A DNA stretch of 38,854 bases from Desulfobulbus sp. (GCF_030824455.1 NZ_JAVBXR010000058.1:1-38854); one strand, 5' to 3'; positions 1 through 9,536 are shown, numbered from the stretch's first letter. Numbers and translations: made by a program. The notes: generated by a model not told the origin, from the sequence alone.

Positions 1-1409
1 CCCCCTTCGGGCAAGTTGCCGACGTCCACCTGACCACCATGCAGCAGGGCCACCTGGCGGACGAAGCTGAGGCCAAGGCCGGTGGACTTCTGACCAGTGT
101 CCGGCCGCTGCAGGGAAAAGAATTTATCGAACACCTTGCCCCTGGCAAACTCGGGAATGCCGGTGCCCTGATCAGTGACCGTGAAGCGGATCTGCTCGCC
201 GACCAGCTCGACAGTCAAGCAAATCACGCCCTGCTCCGGGCTGAAATCAATGGCGTTCTGCACCAGATTGGCCAGGGCCTGGTGGAGAAGAAACCCGTCG
301 CCGCAGATGCCCAACCCGGACGCCGTCTCCCCTTCCAGCCGTAGGGCGAGTCGCAACTGTTTGCCGTGCAGCAACGGCTCCTTGGCCTCGCGCACCGTAT
401 TGACCAGGGCGGCAATCGACACCCCTTCTCTTCTCAGCGGATGATTGCCGTGCTCCAGGGCGGCCAACTCCAGCATGCGGTCGACGATCTCCTGAATGCG
501 CTGCGCCTGGCTGCGGATATTGCCCAGAAACCGGTCCCGCTGCGCCGCCTCCATGGGTTCGGTCAACAACTCGGCCGCGCCCCGGATGGCCGAGAGCGGG
601 CTTTTCAACTCATGGGTGAGATGTTCGACGTACTGTTCGACATAGCGCTTGCCCTCCAGGGTCTCCTGCATCTCGGCAAAGGCCCGGCCCATCTCGCCGA
701 TCTCGCTGCTGTCCAATGGGGGAAAGTGCGGCTGCTTGCCGTCGCGGATGCCCTTGGCGTAGCCGGTCAGTCGTTTGATCGGCCGGGTGATCCAGGCGGC
801 AACCAGCAGGCTGAGCAGGCCGGAGGCAAACAGCGAAAGTGCGCCAACGCCGAAAATCCGGGTCCGGGCGCTGTCGACAAAGTAGCGGATGTTGGTGGTC
901 GGCTTGGCCACGGTGAGCACCCCGACCAGCGCGCCGTCGATGCGGATGGGCGCGGCCACATGAAGCACCGAGGAGGTCTCGTCGTTGGCGTCGCTGCGGC
1001 TGGTGCGTGCCCCGTAGCGGCCTTGCAGGGTTTGGAAGACGTCGCGCCACTGGCTGTAATCCCGGCCGACATTGGCGGGGTTCTCGGAATCAAACGCCAC
1101 CATGCCGCGTGCGTCGGTGATGTACACATGGCAATCGACCCGCTGCTTGCTCAGCGTATAAATCCGCGCCGCCAACTCCCGGCCATGGATGCGGGCAAAG
1201 GCGGCCTGCCACTGCTCCGGGGCAAAGCGCTGCTGACGCATCTCCTCTTCAACAAAGGCGGCCAGGATGTTGGCCTGGTCGACCAAGGAATCCTCCACGC
1301 CCTCACGGTAACGGGCGCCAAGGGTGTCGGCGATCCAATTGAGCGGATAGGCCAGGCAGAGGGAAAAGAGGAGCAGATAGGCAAGAAATATCCGGGCGCC
1401 GAGCTTCAT
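1..1409 (-). CDS. CreC-like sensor histidine kinase, 3' end cut by the window
   Basis: Membrane sensor kinase, about 469 codons inside the window; CreC of E. coli is 474 residues, so only a few codons are missing. I see TM1 at about residues 7-25, an extracytoplasmic sensor region to about 180 (with a VYITD..G.VAFDS segment typical of a PAS-like fold), TM2 at about 186-207, a HAMP-like linker, the H-box HELKSP with phospho-acceptor His266, and the N, G1 (TDQGTGIPE) and G2 (STGLGLSF) boxes of the ATPase domain. The start codon overlaps the stop of the response regulator gene (ATGA), so the two are translationally coupled. It is the last visible gene of the exosortase operon and probably senses an envelope signal and phosphorylates the upstream regulator. 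The CreC resemblance is clear; the signal is unknown. Confidence 0.88.
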   Translation of the reverse strand, partial: MKLGARIFLAYLLLFSLCLAYPLNWIADTLGARYREGVEDSLVDQANILAAFVEEEMRQQRFAPEQWQAAFARIHGRELAARIYTLSKQRVDCHVYITDARGMVAFDSENPANVGRDYSQWRDVFQTLQGRYGARTSRSDANDETSSVLHVAAPIRIDGALVGVLTVAKPTTNIRYFVDSARTRIFGVGALSLFASGLLSLLVAAWITRPIKRLTGYAKGIRDGKQPHFPPLDSSEIGEMGRAFAEMQETLEGKRYVEQYVEHLTHELKSPLSAIRGAAELLTEPMEAAQRDRFLGNIRSQAQRIQEIVDRMLELAALEHGNHPLRREGVSIAALVNTVREAKEPLLHGKQLRLALRLEGETASGLGICGDGFLLHQALANLVQNAIDFSPEQGVICLTVELVGEQIRFTVTDQGTGIPEFARGKVFDKFFSLQRPDTGQKSTGLGLSFVRQVALLHGGQVDVGNLPEG

Positions 1410-2110
1410 AACCCTTCCCTGAGGGCATAGCCGACGCCGCGATGGGTGAGGATGGGATCAAGGTCCGGGCGGATCGCCCGCAGCTTGGCGCGCAGGTTTT
1501 TGATGTGGGCGTCCACGGTGCGGTCCATGCTCGCGTCCGGCTCGTCCCAGGCCTGGGCCATCAACTGATCGCGGGAAAAGACCTGGCCCGGCTTGCGCAG
1601 AAAAACGATCAGGAGGTTGAATTCGTAGCGCGACAGCTCCAGGGCCTCGCCGTGGAAGGCAATCGAGCGCCGCCCCTCGTCAACCCTCCAGACCGATGCG
1701 GCGGCAGAGGGGCTGGAAGATGCGGCAGCAGGCGGCGCGGATTCCGGCCGGCTGCGCCGCAACACCGCCTTGACTCTGGCGGCCAGTTCGCGCGGGCTGA
1801 AGGGTTTGACCACGTAATCGTCGCCGCCAAGCTCCAACCCCACCACCCGGTCGATCTCGCTTGCGCGGGCGGTGAGGAAGATGACCGGAACCGTCGAATC
1901 GCGGCGGATCAGTTTGAGCAGTTCAAAGCCGCTGATGTCCGGCAGACCGACGTCAAGGATGATCAGATCAATCCGCTGCTCGGCCAGTAGTGCCGGCGCC
2001 GGAGCCCCGGAAAAAACGACCAGGGTGTCGCAGCCCTCGGTTTCCAGGGCGTACTGGATGGCGTCGGCTATGGCCGGCTCATCCTCAACAATGAGTATGG
2101 TTGGTTTCAT
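1406..2110 (-). CDS. CreB-like OmpR-family response regulator
   Basis: Response regulator of 234 residues. The receiver has the acidic pair VEDEP near the N terminus, the phospho-acceptor Asp in LIILDVGLPDISGFEL (about residue 53), the conserved Thr in FLTAR and the Lys in VVKPFSP. The DVGLPDISGFEL and DDYV.KPFSPRE stretches are those of CreB. A linker rich in Ala, Ser and Pro joins it to a winged-helix DNA-binding domain (about 140-234, ending in the VGYALREG hairpin). Its start lies 26 nt inside the exosortase gene and its stop overlaps the kinase start. No Shine-Dalgarno sequence is visible, so translation probably depends on coupling. It likely controls the sorting operon or an envelope regulon. 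Confidence 0.9.
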   Translation of the reverse strand: MKPTILIVEDEPAIADAIQYALETEGCDTLVVFSGAPAPALLAEQRIDLIILDVGLPDISGFELLKLIRRDSTVPVIFLTARASEIDRVVGLELGGDDYVVKPFSPRELAARVKAVLRRSRPESAPPAAASSSPSAAASVWRVDEGRRSIAFHGEALELSRYEFNLLIVFLRKPGQVFSRDQLMAQAWDEPDASMDRTVDAHIKNLRAKLRAIRPDLDPILTHRGVGYALREGL

Positions 2111-2906
2111 AGGCGCTGTTGTGGTTGTGACCGCGTTGCCGCTTCCTGCTCCAGAGCCGCGCCGCCAGCCCCACCATCAGGCCCAGACCGCCGCTGCACA
2201 GCAAAACCGTGAGGCCGTGTTCGACAAACCGGCCAGGGTGCTGCCGGTAGGCCCCGTTGAGCAGGGGCAGCCCCAGGGAGAAAGCAAGGTAGCAGACCAG
2301 GGGCCAGAGCGCGGTCGAGAGGGAAAGCCGTTTAGCAAGCACCGCCGCCCCTTTCTGCCTCGCTGGTGCTGGGTTCAGCATAGTGGAAAGCGCCGCAGAA
2401 AAGAAGCAAAGAAAAAGATAATAGATCACAACCCCTTCGACCCGGTGCAGCCGCTCGCGGGTGAGCAGTTCCCCGTACACGTCGAGCTGCAGAAGTTCGA
2501 TTGCCAACAGGATGCGGCCGGTGTTGACCAGCAGGGTCAGCAGATAGGCGCTTGCCGCGATCAACAGCAGCCAGCCGAGTTGCCCGGCCAGCGACCGCAG
2601 GCGCAGGAGGCCGGGCAACGCGCCGGTGACCAGGCAGATTGCTAGGAAATTGACCCCGGAACAGGTCGGGGCGATGAGCACATTGCGGGCGGCGTTGTGG
2701 AATCCCTCAACCCCTTGGGAGACGAACTCAAGCCCCGAAAACAGCGCCACCAGGGCGGCGGTCGGCCGCAGCAGCCAGGCCAGTTGCAGGCCGTCGGCCT
2801 GGCCAAAGTACAACTTGAGCAGACAGGCCCCGCCCACCGCCAGAATCCCGAGCAGGACCCTGGCGAGGGCGGAGGACTGCAGGTCGCGGCCAGATTCCGG
2901 CCTCAT
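2085..2906 (-). CDS. Exosortase-family transpeptidase dedicated to the adjacent VIT protein
   Basis: Polytopic inner-membrane protein of 273 residues with the three exosortase catalytic residues in order: Cys82 in the APTCSGVNF motif, Arg131 in NTGRILLAI and His154 in LHRVEG. Six to eight hydrophobic segments surround them. I chose the ATG at 2906: it forms an ATGA overlap with the stop of the upstream gene and has AGGGG about 8 nt before it, while an ATG at 2921 has no ribosome site. Exosortases recognise PEP-CTERM-type tails and process or transfer the protein at the membrane; the only candidate substrate here is the upstream VIT/VWA protein. The subfamily resembles single-target exosortases (for example XrtK or XrtN types), but I cannot assign the letter. 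The basic, His-rich tail overlaps the regulator gene. Confidence 0.85.
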   Translation of the reverse strand: MRPESGRDLQSSALARVLLGILAVGGACLLKLYFGQADGLQLAWLLRPTAALVALFSGLEFVSQGVEGFHNAARNVLIAPTCSGVNFLAICLVTGALPGLLRLRSLAGQLGWLLLIAASAYLLTLLVNTGRILLAIELLQLDVYGELLTRERLHRVEGVVIYYLFLCFFSAALSTMLNPAPARQKGAAVLAKRLSLSTALWPLVCYLAFSLGLPLLNGAYRQHPGRFVEHGLTVLLCSGGLGLMVGLAARLWSRKRQRGHNHNSAYETNHTHC

Positions 2907-4945
2907 TGCCGGCCCCTGCACATGGCGCGGAAAAGCGCGCGCAGGCTGCTCAGAGTGACCAGATGTGCGAACCGAAACCGGATCCCTGCCAGGGCCAGCA
3001 GCAAACCGGCCAGCAGCCAGGTTTCCGGTTCCGGGGTTGCGGTCATTGGCGTCATTCCCCCGCCGCCCACCGCCAAATTGGACACGCCCTTGGGCAGGGG
3101 CAAGGGTTGCTTGACCTCCTGGCCCTGACCGCCGGGGTTGCGCACCACCTCATCCACCGCCACAAAAGAGGTGTGCGCCGTCAGCAGGTTGTAGGTCAGG
3201 CCCAAGTTGACAATTTCGGCCCGCTGTTCCGGGTCGTTCTGGCGGGTGTTGTAGTCCGAGATGCGGGCAATCCGCTCCCGGGCCCAGAGGTGGCGCAACC
3301 CCTCGTTGGCCGGCTGCGGCTCGACCGTGTCGACCTGAAAGGACTGGGTGTAGGGGCCGGCGCCGTTGACGCCTGAAACCGTGATTGCGCCGGTTCGTTC
3401 GCCCCGCCACTTGCCAAAGACGATCAGCGGCCGCTGGGCAAAAAGGTCGGGAATTTTCACCGGCTCGACGTCATAGGCGGAGAAGCCCTGATATTCCACC
3501 TTGACGTCGGTCAACACCGGCGCGGCGACGTATTCGCAAAACCGCCGGGCAACCGCCGGGGCCTCGCCGGGGTCGGTGACGATGAAGGGCTCGCCCTGAC
3601 CGGCGCGGGCGATGCCCTCGATCAGATGTCGGTTGACCGAACTGCCAATGCCAAAGGCAAAGACATTGGTTGTGTCCAGATTTTCCTCAATGGTGCGGAA
3701 CACCTCCTGTTCGGCGGCAATAAAGCCGTCGGTGATCACCAAAAGCGAGCGGGCGACCGATTCGCCGCGCGGCAGAGCCAGGGCCTTGTGCATGGCCGGA
3801 ACCAGTTCAGTGCCGCCGCGTCCCTGTTGCCGATCAAGCAGGGCCAGAGCCCGCCGGATGTTGTCGGCCGTGGCCGGAACCGAGGTTGGGGCCATGGTCT
3901 CCGAGTTGCCGGCAAAGAGCAGCAGGTTGAAACTGTCCTCGGGTTTGAGCGAACCGACCAGGTCCTTGAGCAGCCGTTTGGAGGCGTCGAGCGGAAAGCC
4001 GTTCATCGAGCCGGAAACGTCGACCACGAAGATGTACTCGCGGCCGGGAATCTGCGCCGGTAGCGGTCGGGCCGGCGGCTGGGCCATGAGCAGGAAGAAA
4101 TTCTCCTCCTCGCCCTGGTAGAGCAGCAGGCCGGAGGCGATCTCCTTGTCCGCCAACCGGTAACGGAGGATGTAGTCCCGGTCGCCGCCAAACTCGGAGG
4201 TGGCGAGGGTGATGCGCGCCTTATCCGGCGAATCGTAACCCACGGTGGCGGCATGGGAGGTGCAGATCACCTCCTGCAACGGCATGCCGGCGGCAAGGGT
4301 GACGTTGAGGTCAAAGGCGGTGCGCGGCGCGCTGCCCGTCTTGAGGTAGGGATTCTGCACCCACTGCTCGCCGGCCGGGGCGCCCTGCTCGGGTTGGTTG
4401 CTGTAGCGCGGCCCGACCACCGTGGGATAGACAAATTCATAGACGCCTTCGGTGGGGACCAGCAGCTCGGTATAGTCCAACTCCACGTCAATGTTGTCGC
4501 CGGGCAGCATGTTGGCCACCTCCATGCTGAAGACGTTGGGCCGCTGCTGCTCGAGCAGCGAGGCGTTCTTGCCCTCGTGCTTGGCTGCCGCAAAGATCTG
4601 CCGAGCCGCCTCCTTTTCCTTGATCTGGGCGACGACGACCCGCTCGCCAATGGTCATTTTCAGGCCATGGACCGCCGCCCGGGTCGAACCGGGGAAGATG
4701 TAGCGGGCATGGATCGGCTTTGAACCACGGTTGGCGTACTGCTGCCGCACCTTGACCTTGGCGACGACGCCGCTGACGGCAACCTCGACCTTGGTTCCCA
4801 GCAGGGGAAATTGCTCGCCGTCCGCCTCTCCTTCAACAAAGAAATAGGGCGACAGGGTGCGCTCGGCCGGTAAGGGCTCGGCCCCCAATGGGGGCGCGAA
4901 GGTTACAAAAAACAGCCAAACAAGAAGAAAGATGGGTTTGTTCAT
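2903..4945 (-). CDS. VIT and VWA domain protein with PEP-CTERM sorting tail
   Basis: Exported protein of 680 residues. A signal peptide (about 1-22, ending GAEP) is followed by a VIT (inter-alpha-trypsin) domain at about 30-160, then a VWA domain at about 300-470 with an intact MIDAS site (DVSGS at 309-313, Thr in GGTEL near 379, TDG near 404-406). The C terminus is a PEP-CTERM tail: PEPETW near 638, a short hydrophobic segment, then a long basic tail. The start at 4945 gives the signal peptide its proper N terminus and has GGAG 7 nt upstream; an in-frame ATG at 4984 adds 13 unhelpful residues. It is probably the substrate of the next gene's exosortase, displayed at the envelope to bind a ligand or matrix through the metal site. 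The domain order matches the marine proteobacterial sortase target family, with a different tail. Confidence 0.87.
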   Translation of the reverse strand: MNKPIFLLVWLFFVTFAPPLGAEPLPAERTLSPYFFVEGEADGEQFPLLGTKVEVAVSGVVAKVKVRQQYANRGSKPIHARYIFPGSTRAAVHGLKMTIGERVVVAQIKEKEAARQIFAAAKHEGKNASLLEQQRPNVFSMEVANMLPGDNIDVELDYTELLVPTEGVYEFVYPTVVGPRYSNQPEQGAPAGEQWVQNPYLKTGSAPRTAFDLNVTLAAGMPLQEVICTSHAATVGYDSPDKARITLATSEFGGDRDYILRYRLADKEIASGLLLYQGEEENFFLLMAQPPARPLPAQIPGREYIFVVDVSGSMNGFPLDASKRLLKDLVGSLKPEDSFNLLLFAGNSETMAPTSVPATADNIRRALALLDRQQGRGGTELVPAMHKALALPRGESVARSLLVITDGFIAAEQEVFRTIEENLDTTNVFAFGIGSSVNRHLIEGIARAGQGEPFIVTDPGEAPAVARRFCEYVAAPVLTDVKVEYQGFSAYDVEPVKIPDLFAQRPLIVFGKWRGERTGAITVSGVNGAGPYTQSFQVDTVEPQPANEGLRHLWARERIARISDYNTRQNDPEQRAEIVNLGLTYNLLTAHTSFVAVDEVVRNPGGQGQEVKQPLPLPKGVSNLAVGGGGMTPMTATPEPETWLLAGLLLALAGIRFRFAHLVTLSSLRALFRAMCRGRQ

Positions 4946-5246
4946 GACGTCTCCAGGGTTCAGGGAAAGAAAGGATGATTGCATCCATGCCTGGAGAGAG
5001 CAATACCCGCGCTCTGTGAAAGGATGATGAATCCACCATGAAAAGTGAGCGAATTGGTTTTTTAGCCGGCGGGGCTGAAACCGTTTGACCCGACAGTCCG
5101 CAGGCCGCAGTCATCTTTCCCTTGGTGGCGGGGGGAAAGTATGGTAGGGCTGAAAATCAACCCCTGTGGCCACTGCCGGAACGCAGCCTGTCGATTGTCC
5201 CGACGCCGCACATCAACCAACAACCCCTCCCCCAACCCGACAACCC
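4946..5246. other. Divergent intergenic region
   Basis: About 300 bases between the sorting operon (leftward) and the glycosidase-like gene (rightward). Both genes must be started from here, but I see no promoter with good -35 and -10 boxes on either strand. An 11-base direct repeat GAAAGGATGAT occurs at 4969-4979 and 5018-5028, just upstream of the leftward start, and could be part of a regulator site. No RNA gene or riboswitch was recognised. Confidence 0.4.
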
Positions 5247-6569
5247 ATGATGTTGACGCGAATTTTTCCGAACTTGCTGCGCCGCCTGCCCTTGCAGCTC
5301 GCAGCCTTTACCGCATTTACCGCATTTTCCACACTTTCCGCATTGCCCGTGTATTGCGCCGGCGCAGCCGTTGCCTATGGCGCCGACCCGGCCGCCGGAA
5401 CCGGCAAAACCATGATCCTCAACCCAGCCACGCCCCAACCACACCGCTTTGTGGCGCGCGACGGCGCTCTGGTTGACCTGAGCAAGCCGGAGACGCCGGT
5501 CTTTTTCCGGGGCATGGGCTACTCGCCCTTTCTCCCCGGCGAGACCCCGATGCAGGGCGCGCAGCCCGGCAACGACGGTCGCTACGACAGCCATTTGGCC
5601 CTGATCAAAGGAATGAACGCCAACTACGTTCATGTGTTTCCCCGCCTGATGCCGCCCAATTTCTTCAGCGCCCTGGACAAAACCGATCTGGTCTACAGCC
5701 AGGACGTCTGGGTCTGGGCTTATGAGGAGGATTTTCTCGCCCCGGCCTTCCAGGAAAAAACCTTGAACGACATCAAAGAGGTGATAGATCACACCTACAA
5801 GGTCGGCCGTCCCGACCGACTGGTGCTCTTTTCCATCGGCGACGAACTCCAGGCCAAATGCGTCACCGCCACCGACGCCCGCCATCCCGAGGTCCGCAAC
5901 TATCAGGGCAAGCACCTCAGCGTGACCAACCGCACCCCCACCGAAGTGGCGCTGGCCAAGCTGGTGGACGGGGCCATGGACTACGAACTGAGCCGCTACG
6001 GCCGCCGCCATCTCTACTGCCACACCAGCTGGACCCACATCGGCCCGATCAGCGACCGGCCGGACATCGAGGTCAGCCAGGAGAGCGTGCTGGTTCCGGA
6101 CATGGGTGATCTGCTCTGCCTCAACGTCTACACCTACGCCAACGGGGTGCGCACCTCCAAGCCCGGCTCGGTGACCGGGACCACCTATCAGGGGTATCTG
6201 GAGCAACTGGCGGCGGAATCCAAACAACCTATCCTGGTGACCCAGGTGGGCCTGTCGACCTCGCCGATTGCGCCCAAGCCGGAGATTCCTGGTTTCGGCG
6301 GACACAAGGTTGAGGACGTGCCGGCAACTTTTGCGTCGGTGTGGCGCGACATCCGCACCGCCAAGGGCAAGGAGCGCTTCAGCGGGATGGTCTTTTTCGA
6401 GTTGCAGGACGAGTGGTGGAAGAGCGCCAAGGACACGGCAGGAGCCCTGCGCCAGGATGCGGACGACCCGGAACAGTGGTTTGGCGTCTACAGCGTCGAT
6501 AAAAACCACACGCTGACGCCCAAAGGACCTATCCCGGCGACGATCAAGGGGTTGTTTGCCCAGCCCTGA
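5247..6569 (+). CDS. Secreted glycoside-hydrolase-like TIM-barrel protein
   Basis: Exported protein of 440 residues starting at one of two adjacent ATG codons (5247 or 5250). Neither has a clear ribosome site; upstream ATGs add a Pro/Thr-rich run before the signal peptide. The signal peptide spans about 1-45 (cleavage near AYGA). The rest looks like the catalytic barrel of clan GH-A enzymes: VFFRGMGYSPF at about 85-95, SIGDEL (Glu200, expected acid/base) at 196-201, and FFELQDEWWK at 383-392, as in GH2-C-like and beta-glucanosyltransferase-like proteins. The strand that normally carries the nucleophile reads ILVTQVG, with Gln333 where Glu is usual, so activity is doubtful or uses another residue. 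The signal peptide holds a 9-bp tandem repeat. It has no operon partner and is followed by a strong terminator. Confidence 0.7.
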   Translation: MMLTRIFPNLLRRLPLQLAAFTAFTAFSTLSALPVYCAGAAVAYGADPAAGTGKTMILNPATPQPHRFVARDGALVDLSKPETPVFFRGMGYSPFLPGETPMQGAQPGNDGRYDSHLALIKGMNANYVHVFPRLMPPNFFSALDKTDLVYSQDVWVWAYEEDFLAPAFQEKTLNDIKEVIDHTYKVGRPDRLVLFSIGDELQAKCVTATDARHPEVRNYQGKHLSVTNRTPTEVALAKLVDGAMDYELSRYGRRHLYCHTSWTHIGPISDRPDIEVSQESVLVPDMGDLLCLNVYTYANGVRTSKPGSVTGTTYQGYLEQLAAESKQPILVTQVGLSTSPIAPKPEIPGFGGHKVEDVPATFASVWRDIRTAKGKERFSGMVFFELQDEWWKSAKDTAGALRQDADDPEQWFGVYSVDKNHTLTPKGPIPATIKGLFAQP

Positions 6570-6601
6570 AAACAAAAAACAAGCAGCCGGCAAAGAAGGC
6601 C

Positions 6602-6637
6602 AAGGCGTGTCCGAGAGATTGCGGACACGCCTTTTTT
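6602..6637 (+). terminator. Rho-independent terminator between convergent genes
   Basis: A perfect 12-bp stem (6602-6613 with 6622-6633, arms AAGGCGTGTCCG and CGGACACGCCTT) with an 8-base loop and a run of T at 6632-6637. It ends the glycosidase-like gene. The stop codon of the converging TauE/SafE gene falls in the T run. Confidence 0.93.
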
Positions 6638-7562
6638 ATTGGAAAAATTCGAGGATGTACTTGAGGGAGGTAAAGAACATGATCACAACCAGCATCCATT
6701 TGATGCCTTTGGCGGGCACGAATTTTTGACAGCGGGCGCCGAGATACATCCCGCCCATGCCGCCCAGACCAAAGAGGACACCCAGCAGCCAGTCTGGGGC
6801 CACTGACACCTGCGGATAAAACGGGGCAATGGCGGTGTAGAAGGCCACCCCGGCCACGGAGGTCACAAAGGTGCCCATCAGGGCCGCGCCCGCCACAGTG
6901 TAGACCGGCAGGCCAAAAAAGGTCACCAGGAAGGGAGCAATGATCGCCCCGCCGCCGATGCCGTAAATGCCGCCGATGATGCCGACAATGAAGCAGAGGA
7001 TGAAAATCCCCAGCACCGAAACATCAAAGCTCTCGCCCTGAAAGGTGTAGCCAAACCGCCGCAGGTTGCGGTGGGTAATGGTCACCGTGGCGGCGGGGTT
7101 GCCGTAGGAGGCGGCCAGGGGAGCTGCGCCTTTGGCCGCGCCTGTTGCGGTCGATGCGGCCGCCGACTGCTTGCGTAAATCCTTGAACATCTTGATCGCG
7201 ATGTAGAGGATCACGGCGGCGGCAAACAGCTTGAAGGCGCGCGGATCGCGCAGGCCTGTCACCCGCACCAAGGCCCCGATGAACACGCCCGGCAGGGTGC
7301 CGATCACCACACTCCAGGTCAGGGGCCAGACCATCCGTCCCTCCTTGCAGTAGCGATAGACGCCGGAGGGAATGGCGACGATGTTGTAGAGCTGGTTGGT
7401 GGAACTCACCGAAGGATGGGTGTAGCCAAGCACCGACATCTGAAAGGGCAGGAGGAGAAAGGCCCCGGAGATGCCGCCCATGGAGGTAAGGAAGGAGACG
7501 ACAAAGGCGACCAGCGGGGGGATCCAGGGATCAACGGTGACGCCGGAAACGGAAAACAGCAT
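6636..7562 (-). CDS. TauE/SafE-family membrane permease
   Basis: Integral membrane protein of 308 residues with eight or so hydrophobic segments. It shows the two-repeat layout of the TauE/SafE (DUF81) family: a first repeat with SFLTSMGGISGAFLLLPFQ near the N terminus and a second with FIVGIIGGIYGIGGGAIIAPFLV near 190. A soluble Ala-rich loop lies between them at about 130-160. Members export sulfite, sulfoacetate or other small organosulfur anions; the substrate cannot be told from the sequence, though sulfur anions would fit a sulfate-reducing lifestyle. The start at 7562 is fixed by an excellent ribosome site (AAGGAGG, 5 nt upstream), so an in-frame ATG at 7595 is not used. It stands alone, convergent with the glycosidase-like gene. 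Confidence 0.88.
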   Translation of the reverse strand: MLFSVSGVTVDPWIPPLVAFVVSFLTSMGGISGAFLLLPFQMSVLGYTHPSVSSTNQLYNIVAIPSGVYRYCKEGRMVWPLTWSVVIGTLPGVFIGALVRVTGLRDPRAFKLFAAAVILYIAIKMFKDLRKQSAAASTATGAAKGAAPLAASYGNPAATVTITHRNLRRFGYTFQGESFDVSVLGIFILCFIVGIIGGIYGIGGGAIIAPFLVTFFGLPVYTVAGAALMGTFVTSVAGVAFYTAIAPFYPQVSVAPDWLLGVLFGLGGMGGMYLGARCQKFVPAKGIKWMLVVIMFFTSLKYILEFFQ

Positions 7563-7739
7563 GGGCTCCTCCTTGGGGTGAGGCAATAAAAACAAGCACG
7601 ATGTTTTTTATTTTCGTGTCAATATAATCCCTATCACCAAAATTTCAAGCAAAGAAGTCAGCAGGCGCTTCAATATGGGGCGGGGATGCAGAAAAAGGAC
7701 GAAGGCGCTGGCGCAAAAAGGCGGCGCCTTCGGCAGACG

Positions 7740-7772
7740 AAAACCCGGCGGCGACAATCTGCCGCAGCCGGG
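7740..7772 (-). terminator. Possible terminator of the chemoreceptor gene
   Basis: On the minus strand the arms CCCGGC and GCCGGG (7744-7772), with inner GC pairs, form a hairpin about 40 bases past the chemoreceptor stop, followed by only four T. The T run is short, so this is a moderate call. Confidence 0.4.
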
Positions 7773-7808
7773 ATCAAGGAGTGGGCGACTAAAGGAAGCG
7801 GGCGGGGC

Positions 7809-9536
7809 TCAGGCGCGGAAGCGGCTGACAATGGCCTTGAGTTCGCCGGCCATCTGTTGCAGGTGCTCGGCCTGATCGCGCATCTGATTGCTTGATTCGG
7901 TGATCGCGCCTGCAGCGTGGCTGACCTTGCCGATGTCGACGGCAATGCCGCCGGCCACGGTGGAACTTTGCCCGACATTCTCATTGACCGCACGCAGCCC
8001 CTTGGAGGCGATGGCGATGCTGACGGCGATCTCGTTGGTGGCGGCGCTCTGCTCTTCCACGGCGGTGGTGATGGTGGCCACCAGCTCGCTGACCTGATTG
8101 ATCACCGCAGCAATGCCTTCGATTTCGCCAACCGTCGCCTGGGTGGCCACCTGCATCTCCTCAATCTGGCTCTTGATGTGCTGGGTGGCCTGGGCGGTCT
8201 GCTTGGCCAGCTCCTTGATCTCGTTGGCGACCACGGCAAAGCCCTTGCCCGAATCCCCGGCCCGCGCCGCCTCGATGGTGGCGTTCAAGGCCAGCAGATT
8301 GGTCTGATCGGAGATGTCGTTGATGGTTTCCGTCACCTTGCCGATGGCCGCAGCGACGCCGCCAAGCTCGCCCATCCGCCGCGAGGCCTTGGCGGCCTGC
8401 TCCACCGCGTCCGAGCTGATGACGTTGGCACGCTCGGCATTGGCGGCAATGGCGGTAATGGTCTCGGCCATCTCGGTTGCCACCGAGGCCACCATGGCGG
8501 TGTTCGACGACGATTCGTCCATGGCCGCGGCCACCGCCTGGAGGTTGTCGCTCATCGCGCCGGCGCCGCTGGCCACGTTGGTGGCGGCCAGCGAGGTGTC
8601 GGTCGCCCGACGGCTGATCTGGCCGGACAGTTCGGTCAGGGACTGAGCCGACTGATTGACCTCGAGCGCCTCGCCGGCAATTTTCTTGATCATCTCCTGC
8701 AGATTGGCAAGAAAGCTGTTGAACAGGTTCCCCAACTCGCCTAGCTCGTCGCTGGATTGCACGTCAATGCGCTTGGTCAGATCGCCCTTGCCCTCGGCCA
8801 CGTCGCGGAAGCTGCGGATCAATTGCTGCAGCCCGGAACTGATGCCCAAGGCGATAAAAAAACTCAAGGCGCCAATGCCGAGAAATATCAGGCCAGCGAC
8901 CAACTGCATCTGCCGCGATTTTTTGCCGGCCAGCTGGTTCATCTCCGCCCGCAAGGCCTGGCTGGTTTTTTCAATATTGTCGATGTAAATGCCTGTTCCG
9001 ACCCACATGTTCAAGCCGGGAATCATCTCGGCGTAGCTCAGCTTCGGGGTGTCGCCGGCCCCGGGTTTGGGCCAGACATACTCCACATAACCGCCGCCCT
9101 CGGCCGCCTTCTTCTGCAACTCGCGAATAACGTAGACCCCATTCTTGTCCTTGAGGTCGCCCAGATCCTTGCCCTGACTTTCCTGTTTGACCGGAAAGGC
9201 GATATTGACGTTGCCCTGGTAGATAAAGAAATACCCGGACAGATCCTCCTCAAAACGGGCCGGATTGACCATGGCCCGCAACAAATCGTTCACTTCGTCC
9301 GGCGCGCTGGCCCCGGATTTCTTGACCGCCTCGGACAGAGCCACGGCCATGGCGTGGCTGGCCAAGCGAATTCTGGCCTTCTGGTCGTCCATCATCACCT
9401 TGGCGGTCGCCTCAGCGCCGAGATCACGAATTTTCCCGACCGTGTTGACGTTGAACAGGGCCATGACCGCAAACAGCGCCACAATGCCAAGGAGAATAAG
9501 CAATATCCGGGTCTTAATTCGTATTCGCTGCAGCAT
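7809..9536 (-). CDS. Methyl-accepting chemotaxis protein with a periplasmic Cache domain
   Basis: Chemoreceptor of 575 residues. TM1 is at about 10-30; the periplasmic part (35-190) is a single Cache domain, shown by the [19 protein letters not shown] and [12 protein letters not shown] segments that line small-ligand pockets in sCache_2 receptors. TM2 is at about 212-234, a HAMP domain follows (236-290), and then the long coiled-coil signalling domain with the conserved hairpin tip ([21 protein letters not shown] near 395-415). There is no C-terminal pentapeptide for CheR/CheB docking. It would steer motility toward or away from a small ligand, perhaps an organic acid. An AAGG ribosome site lies about 8 nt before the ATG. 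No che genes are in the window. Confidence 0.93.
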   Translation of the reverse strand: MLQRIRIKTRILLILLGIVALFAVMALFNVNTVGKIRDLGAEATAKVMMDDQKARIRLASHAMAVALSEAVKKSGASAPDEVNDLLRAMVNPARFEEDLSGYFFIYQGNVNIAFPVKQESQGKDLGDLKDKNGVYVIRELQKKAAEGGGYVEYVWPKPGAGDTPKLSYAEMIPGLNMWVGTGIYIDNIEKTSQALRAEMNQLAGKKSRQMQLVAGLIFLGIGALSFFIALGISSGLQQLIRSFRDVAEGKGDLTKRIDVQSSDELGELGNLFNSFLANLQEMIKKIAGEALEVNQSAQSLTELSGQISRRATDTSLAATNVASGAGAMSDNLQAVAAAMDESSSNTAMVASVATEMAETITAIAANAERANVISSDAVEQAAKASRRMGELGGVAAAIGKVTETINDISDQTNLLALNATIEAARAGDSGKGFAVVANEIKELAKQTAQATQHIKSQIEEMQVATQATVGEIEGIAAVINQVSELVATITTAVEEQSAATNEIAVSIAIASKGLRAVNENVGQSSTVAGGIAVDIGKVSHAAGAITESSNQMRDQAEHLQQMAGELKAIVSRFRA

